Below are positions 6,904 through 11,069 of a stretch of 11,069 nt of DNA, in pieces. Under the pieces are notes generated by a model. The model saw only the letters and a list, made by a program, of their open reading frames with translations. It searched no databases and was not told the DNA's origin. The stretch covers positions 1-11,069 of the forward strand of contig JAOUGG010000033.1 in NCBI GenBank assembly GCA_029857855.1. Reading direction: 5' to 3'. The stretch is from Acidimicrobiia bacterium. Lineage in GTDB: Bacteria > Actinomycetota > Acidimicrobiia > Acidimicrobiales > SZUA-35. The position numbers and the translations under genes are program-made. Position 1 is the stretch's first letter. Each line of letters opens with the position of its first letter.

Positions 6904-6919
6904 CACCGTCGGCACGGTG
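6904..6919 (+). promoter_or_regulatory. Small hairpin in the bpa leader, next to a TTGACA hexamer
   Basis: CACCGT and ACGGTG pair around a CGGC loop, 29 nt before the bpa start. A consensus TTGACA lies just upstream at 6890-6895, but no acceptable -10 follows at 16-18 nt. The promoter is therefore unproven; the hairpin could be a regulatory site or chance. Confidence 0.2.
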
Positions 6920-6948
6920 CCGATCAACGACCGAAGCGGATTGACTTC

Positions 6949-7455
6949 ATGAGCGACCTGCCCCAGCACGAGACCCCCGAAATCGTGGAGCAGCCGGCCC
7001 CCGATGAGGTGGTCGACAGCCCCGACGAAGGCGAGGAGCGCGCCAGTGTGTCCGAACCGGCGAAGGTGATGCGGATCGGGACGATGATCAAGCAGCTCCT
7101 GGAAGAGGTTCGGTCGACCGAACTCGACGAACCGGGCCGCGACCGTCTGCGGGAGATCTACGAGACGTCGGTGAGAGAGCTGGCGTCGTCACTTTCACCC
7201 GACCTCCGCGACGAGTTGGAACGCCTGGTCCTGCCCTTCGACGACGATGACGTGCCGTCCGGGGCGGAGCTCCGGGTGGCGCAGGCTCAGCTCGTCGGCT
7301 GGCTCGAGGGCCTCTTTCACGGGATACAGGCCACGCTGTTCGCCCAGCAGGCCGCAGCCCGCCAACAACTGGAACAGATGCAGCGGGCCCAGCAGGGACT
7401 CCCGACCGCCGGCCGCAACCCGGAGGAGGGGCCCGGTAGCGGCGTCTACCTGTAG
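6949..7455 (+). CDS. bpa: Bacterial proteasome activator Bpa/PafE
   Basis: ATP-independent activator that forms a ring on the 20S proteasome and opens its gate, feeding in unfolded proteins. The 168-residue product matches M. tuberculosis PafE closely over its core: EPAKVMRIGTMIKQLLEEVR (36-55), the helical segment LREIYETSVRELASSL, ELERLVLPFDDDDVPS, and ELRVAQAQLVGWLEGLFHGI with the following TLFAQQAAARQQLEQM. Residues 1-35 are an acidic, variable tail, as in the family. The C-terminus ends GVYL, a hydrophobic-Tyr-X proteasome-docking motif corresponding to GQYL in mycobacteria. The ATG start has only a weak purine-rich site (GAAGCGGA) upstream. No proteasome genes are in the window, but this gene implies prcA/prcB elsewhere. 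It lies between a phosphodiesterase gene and dnaE1, with no obvious operon link to either. Confidence 0.96.
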   Translation: MSDLPQHETPEIVEQPAPDEVVDSPDEGEERASVSEPAKVMRIGTMIKQLLEEVRSTELDEPGRDRLREIYETSVRELASSLSPDLRDELERLVLPFDDDDVPSGAELRVAQAQLVGWLEGLFHGIQATLFAQQAAARQQLEQMQRAQQGLPTAGRNPEEGPGSGVYL

Positions 7456-7533
7456 TCCCCGACAGTGGGCGCAGCGGTTATGGCGCGAATGTCGACCGAT
7501 GGCTTGGCCGATCGCCGCAACCTCGGTAGCATC

Positions 7534-7560
7534 GGAGGCGAGGAAATGACATCCGTGTGA
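7534..7560 (+). other. Possible four-codon leader ORF (MTSV) with a strong Shine-Dalgarno
   Basis: GGAGG (7534-7538) lies 7 nt before an ATG (7546), which is followed by ACA TCC GTG and a TGA stop at 7558-7560. It sits directly before the DnaA-box cluster and 113 nt before the dnaE1 start. This is a better ribosome site than those of most genes here, but so short an ORF can arise by chance. Confidence 0.25.
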
Positions 7561-7607
7561 TTTGTCCACAGAATGTGGACAAACCCTGTGGATGTACTTG
7601 TGGACGT
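7561..7607. promoter_or_regulatory. Cluster of four DnaA-box-like 9-mers upstream of dnaE1
   Basis: TTGTCCACA (7562-7570) exactly matches the actinobacterial DnaA-box consensus. Its perfect reverse complement TGTGGACAA follows at 7574-7582; with one extra base on each side they form 10-bp inverted arms around GAA. Two further reverse-orientation boxes follow: TGTGGATGT (7587-7595) and TGTGGACGT (7599-7607), each differing from consensus at its end. Starts are 12, 13 and 12 bp apart, a regular spacing. The cluster ends 66 bp before dnaE1. The first two boxes are strong matches and the last two weaker. A DnaA-responsive control site or titration site is inferred. Confidence 0.75.
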
Positions 7608-7630
7608 GCACGCCACAAGCACCCACGTCC
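7602..7630 (+). promoter_or_regulatory. Inverted repeat between the DnaA boxes and dnaE1
   Basis: GGACGTG (7602-7608) and CACGTCC (7624-7630) are perfect 7-bp arms around a 15-nt loop. The left arm is shared with the last DnaA-like box, so hairpin formation and DnaA binding could compete. Function unknown. Confidence 0.3.
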
Positions 7631-7673
7631 GTAGTCAGAGTCGGAAGTCCGAAACAAGGTGAGAGCCGGATCT

Positions 7674-10600
7674 GTGCCAGCATCGTCGAACTCGTCATTC
7701 GTACATCTCCATGTGCACACCGAGTACTCGATGCTTGACGGCGCCTCCCGGCTCGACGAGCTGGTGGCCAAGGCCGCCTCCGACGGCATGCCCGGCCTCG
7801 GCATCACCGACCACGGCAACATGTACGGGGTTCTCGACTTCTACCGGGCGTGCAAGAAACACGAGATCAACCCGATCATCGGCTGCGAGCTCTACCAGGC
7901 CGACGAGCATCGTTCCGAGCGGCCAAGCCGCCGTGGGCGGGTCGACGACTCGGGCGGTAGCACCGACGGCGGCAAGAAGCTCTACTACCACATGATCGCC
8001 CTGGCCGAGAACAACACCGGCTACAAGAACCTCATTCAGTTGGCGTCCCGAGCCTTCATGGAGGGCTACTACTACAAACCCCGGGTCGACTGGGAGGTGC
8101 TTGCCGACCACGCCGACGGCGTCATCGCCACCACCGGCTGTCTCGGCGGCCACGTGCTGCAGACCCTGATGAACGGCGACGAGAAGGGGGCGCTGGAGAA
8201 GGCGGCCCGACTCCAGGACATCTTCGGGCGCGACAACCTCTTCGTCGAACTCCAGGATCACGGCATTCCGGCTCAACTGGAAACCAACCCCCAGCTCCTC
8301 GAGATCGCCCGCAAGCTGAAGGCGCCGATCCTCGTCACCAACGACTCGCACTACACCGAGCAGGAGGACCACACCTCCCACGACGCACTGTTGTGCGTGC
8401 AGACCGGCTCATTGATGAGCGATCCCGACCGGTTCAAGTTCCACGGCGACCAGCACTACCTCAAGTCGGCGGCCGAGGTCCGGGCCCAGTGGGCCGAGCT
8501 GCCGGAAGCCTGCGACTCCAGCCTCTGGATCGCCGAGCGGGCCGACGTCGAGATCGACTTCGGCAACCCCCAACTTCCCGACTTCCCGATCCCTGAGGGA
8601 TTCGAGGGTGCGGATGACTACCTTCGCCACCTCACGATGGAGGGGGCGAAGACACGCTGGGGTCAGGGACCGGGGCGCCAGGTTCCCGATCACATCATCG
8701 ACCGCCTGGTGTACGAACTCGACGTGATCAAGAACATGGGCTTCAGCTCCTATTTCCTGATCACATGGGATCTCATACGCTACGCACGAGACGCCGGCAT
8801 CCGGGTCGGGCCCGGTCGCGGTTCGGCCGCCGGCTGCGCAGTGGCCTACACCCTCTGGATCACCGACCTCGACCCGATCGAATACGACCTGCTGTTCGAG
8901 CGGTTCCTCAACCCGTCCCGCATCTCGATGCCCGACATCGACATGGACTTCGACTCCCGCTACCGGGACGAGATGATCCGCTACGCCGCCGAACGGTACG
9001 GGCGGGATCACGTGGCCCAGATCGTGACCTTCTCCCAGATCAAGGCCCGAGCCGCGGTGCGAGACGCGGCCCGGGTGCTCGGCTATCCCTACGCCGTCGG
9101 CGACAAGGTGGCCAAGGCCATGCCGCCACTGGTGATGGGCCGTGACACCCCGCTCAAGTACTGTTTCGAGCAGTCGGACAAACACCGCGACGGCTACAAG
9201 GCGGCGGCCGAGTTGCGGTCGATGGTCGACACCGACCGCGATGTGGCCGAGGTGGTGCGGGTGGCGAAGGGGCTCGAAGGCCTGCGTCGCCAGGACGGCA
9301 TCCACGCCGCGGCCGTGGTGATCACCAAGGATCCGCTCACCACCTACCTTCCGATCCAACGCAAGCCGGAATCGGGCAAGGACATCACCGAGGCCCCGGT
9401 CGTCACCCAGTATGAAATGCACGGGGTCGAGGACCTCGGCCTGTTGAAGATGGACTTCCTCGGGCTGCGAAACCTCGACGTCATCAGCGACACGCTCAAC
9501 CTCATCAAGGAGGTCCATGGGGTCGACGTCGACATCGACAATGTCGGTCTCGACGATGACAAGACCTACAAGATGCTCCAGGAGGGCCGCTCCATCGGGG
9601 TCTTCCAGCTCGAGTCGGGTCCGATGCGGGCCTTGATCCGGTCAATGGCTCCCACCTCGTTCGAGGACGTGGCCGCCTTGGTCGCCCTGTACCGGCCGGG
9701 GCCGATGGCGGCCAACATGCACAATGACTACGCCGACCGCAAGAACGGCCGGCAGGAGATCAGCTATCTCCACCCCGATGCCGAGGAGATCCTTGGCAGC
9801 ACCTATGGGCTGATGATCTACCAGGAATCGGTCATGCGGATCGCCCAGAAGTTCGCGGGGTACTCGCTGGCCGACGCCGACAACCTGCGCAAGGCCTGCG
9901 GCAAGAAGATCCGCGAGATGATCGCCAAGGAGCGGGTCAAGTTCGTGGCCGGCTGCGACACCAACGGCTACGGCGAGGATCTTGGCCACGAGTGGTTCGA
10001 CATCATCGAACCGTTCGCCGACTACGCCTTCAACAAAAGCCACTCCTACGGCTACGGCTTCGTCAGCTATCAGACCGCCTACCTGAAGGCCAACTATCCG
10101 GTCGAGTACCTGGCCTGCCTGCTCACCAGCGTCAAGAGCAACCTCGACAAGGCCGGCGTCTATCTCAACGAGTGCCGCCAGCTCGGAATCAATGTGCTGG
10201 TTCCCGACGTGAACGTGTCCGACGTCGACTTCACGTCCATTCCCGATCCCGAAGGCGGCGCCCTCAACGCCATCGCCTTCGGCCTCTCCGCGGTTCGCAA
10301 CGTCGGGGAGGGGCTGGTCGAGCTGATCATCGCCGAGCGCGACGAGAACGGTCCGTTCACCTCGTTCCCCGAGTTCTGTGAGCGGGTCGACTACCAGGTG
10401 CTCAACAAGCGGACGCTGGAGTCGTTGATCAAGGCCGGGGCATTCGACTCCCTCGGTCACGCCCGCAAGGGTCTGTTGTTGGCCTTCGAGGGCATCGTCG
10501 ACCAGACGGTGGCCGCCCGCCGCCAGCACGACATGGGGGTCATGACCCTGTTCGGCGGCATGGGCGACGAGGGTGGTCCCACCTTCGACGACCGCCCGCA

Positions 10601-11069
10601 GATCACCGACGCCACCTTCGAGAAGTCCCAGCGTCTGGCGCTGGAGAAGGAGATGCTCGGGCTGTACGTGTCGGACCACCCGCTCATGGGCGTCGAGTCG
10701 GCGCTCAAGAGGAAAGCCGGTGACGTCATCGCCGATCTGTCGGATTCCGAGGACGGCGAGATGGTCACCGTCGGCGGTGTCATAACGGCGCTCCAGCGGA
10801 AATGGACCCGCAAGGGCGATCTGATGGCGGTGCTGACCCTCGAGGATCTCACCGATTCGGTCGAGACGATGATCTTCCCCCGGACCTTCGCCGACTACGG
10901 CCATCTGTTGGAAGACGACCGGATCGTGATCGTTCGCGGCCGGCTCGACAACCGCGAGGATGCGCCGAAGCTGATGGCCCAGTCGGTGGAGGTGTTCGAA
11001 GGCGATCTGGTCGGCTCGGCCCCGCCGCTGCGCCTGCAGGTCCACCCCGATCAGCTGTCGGACGCCCTG
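7674..11069 (+). CDS. dnaE1: Replicative DNA polymerase III alpha subunit DnaE1 (partial; runs off the right edge)
   Basis: Catalytic subunit of the replisome; 1132 residues are present, nearly the full family length. The PHP domain (about 9-280) keeps all nine metal ligands known from M. tuberculosis DnaE1: H13, H15, D22, H47, E72, H106, C156, D224 and H226. It should therefore be an active 3'-5' proofreading exonuclease. The palm includes GPGRGSAAGCAVAYTLW and PDIDMDFD, giving catalytic D421 and D423; the third aspartate is D594 in LLKMDFLGLRNL. Helix-hairpin-helix and OB-fold (about 1030-1105, TVGGVITALQ) domains follow. The candidate beta-clamp peptide near 956-960 reads VMTLF. GTG 7674 was chosen because AAGGTGAG lies 10 nt upstream and the conserved FVHLHVHTEYS begins nine residues in; an in-frame GTG at 7659 is an alternative. 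A weak promoter candidate is TTGGCC-N17-TAGCAT at 7504-7532. Confidence 0.97.
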   Translation, partial: MPASSNSSFVHLHVHTEYSMLDGASRLDELVAKAASDGMPGLGITDHGNMYGVLDFYRACKKHEINPIIGCELYQADEHRSERPSRRGRVDDSGGSTDGGKKLYYHMIALAENNTGYKNLIQLASRAFMEGYYYKPRVDWEVLADHADGVIATTGCLGGHVLQTLMNGDEKGALEKAARLQDIFGRDNLFVELQDHGIPAQLETNPQLLEIARKLKAPILVTNDSHYTEQEDHTSHDALLCVQTGSLMSDPDRFKFHGDQHYLKSAAEVRAQWAELPEACDSSLWIAERADVEIDFGNPQLPDFPIPEGFEGADDYLRHLTMEGAKTRWGQGPGRQVPDHIIDRLVYELDVIKNMGFSSYFLITWDLIRYARDAGIRVGPGRGSAAGCAVAYTLWITDLDPIEYDLLFERFLNPSRISMPDIDMDFDSRYRDEMIRYAAERYGRDHVAQIVTFSQIKARAAVRDAARVLGYPYAVGDKVAKAMPPLVMGRDTPLKYCFEQSDKHRDGYKAAAELRSMVDTDRDVAEVVRVAKGLEGLRRQDGIHAAAVVITKDPLTTYLPIQRKPESGKDITEAPVVTQYEMHGVEDLGLLKMDFLGLRNLDVISDTLNLIKEVHGVDVDIDNVGLDDDKTYKMLQEGRSIGVFQLESGPMRALIRSMAPTSFEDVAALVALYRPGPMAANMHNDYADRKNGRQEISYLHPDAEEILGSTYGLMIYQESVMRIAQKFAGYSLADADNLRKACGKKIREMIAKERVKFVAGCDTNGYGEDLGHEWFDIIEPFADYAFNKSHSYGYGFVSYQTAYLKANYPVEYLACLLTSVKSNLDKAGVYLNECRQLGINVLVPDVNVSDVDFTSIPDPEGGALNAIAFGLSAVRNVGEGLVELIIAERDENGPFTSFPEFCERVDYQVLNKRTLESLIKAGAFDSLGHARKGLLLAFEGIVDQTVAARRQHDMGVMTLFGGMGDEGGPTFDDRPQITDATFEKSQRLALEKEMLGLYVSDHPLMGVESALKRKAGDVIADLSDSEDGEMVTVGGVITALQRKWTRKGDLMAVLTLEDLTDSVETMIFPRTFADYGHLLEDDRIVIVRGRLDNREDAPKLMAQSVEVFEGDLVGSAPPLRLQVHPDQLSDAL

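Noticed and set aside
7562..7582. An intrinsic terminator for bpa
   Set aside because: The inverted arms could form a hairpin, but no T-run follows, the arms are exact DnaA boxes and two more related boxes continue beyond it.
7561..7607. The chromosomal origin oriC
   Set aside because: Four boxes, no long AT-rich unwinding region and no dnaA/dnaN/recF neighbourhood; a regulatory or titration site fits better.
7685..7700. A LexA/SOS box (TCGAAC half-site) at the start of dnaE1
   Set aside because: The second half does not match GTTCGA and it is inside the coding region; this is DnaE1, not the damage-inducible DnaE2.
9642..11045. A 467-codon open frame antisense to dnaE1 (and a 369-codon one at 8409-9518)
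   Set aside because: Both mirror the codon bias of dnaE1, which has every catalytic residue in the sense frame; no family features are present in the antisense products.

Overview
The window is high-GC chromosomal DNA that looks actinobacterial, probably from Acidimicrobiia or a relative. The class is inferred from several genes together: a bacterial proteasome activator (Bpa/PafE, actinobacterial), a histone-H1/DksA fusion protein like Streptomyces DdbA, a eukaryote-like IleS, a DnaE1 with an intact PHP exonuclease site, and frequent GTG starts. The order ileS, (ddbA), lspA, rluD-type synthase, dnaE1 matches a loose synteny I know from Streptomyces and Mycobacterium. This is core genome: I see no mobile element, CRISPR array, rRNA or tRNA.

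Layout. (1) The left edge holds the 5' part of ileS on the minus strand. (2) A 278-bp divergent intergenic region carries a good sigma70-type promoter and a strong leader hairpin. It faces a plus-strand operon of ddbA-like, lspA and rluD-type genes, joined by a 31-nt overlap and then a 4-nt GTGA overlap. (3) Tail to tail with that operon, overlapping it by 44 nt, is a minus-strand pair: an Rrf2-family regulator followed by a nitroreductase, again joined by a GTGA overlap. (4) A 179-bp intergenic region contains overlapping divergent promoter-like elements and inverted repeats that could be operators. (5) On the plus strand come an alkaline-phosphatase-superfamily phosphodiesterase, bpa, and the first 1132 codons of dnaE1. 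A tight cluster of four DnaA-box-like 9-mers lies just upstream of dnaE1.

How the genes relate. The ddbA-lspA-rluD operon combines a nucleoid/RNA-polymerase-associated protein, lipoprotein maturation and rRNA modification, all growth functions. The Rrf2/nitroreductase pair looks like a small redox-sensing module in which a probable Fe-S regulator controls a flavoenzyme and itself. Bpa implies a 20S proteasome elsewhere in the genome. The DnaA boxes before dnaE1 suggest that DnaA may influence expression of the replicative polymerase, or that the site titrates DnaA.

No gene-free stretch exceeds 300 bases; the longest is 1742-2019, described below. I did not find a wholly new multi-gene system. 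The observations most worth following are the DnaA-box cluster, the degenerate zinc finger in the DdbA-like protein, and the Rrf2 regulator with a non-canonical ligand set.
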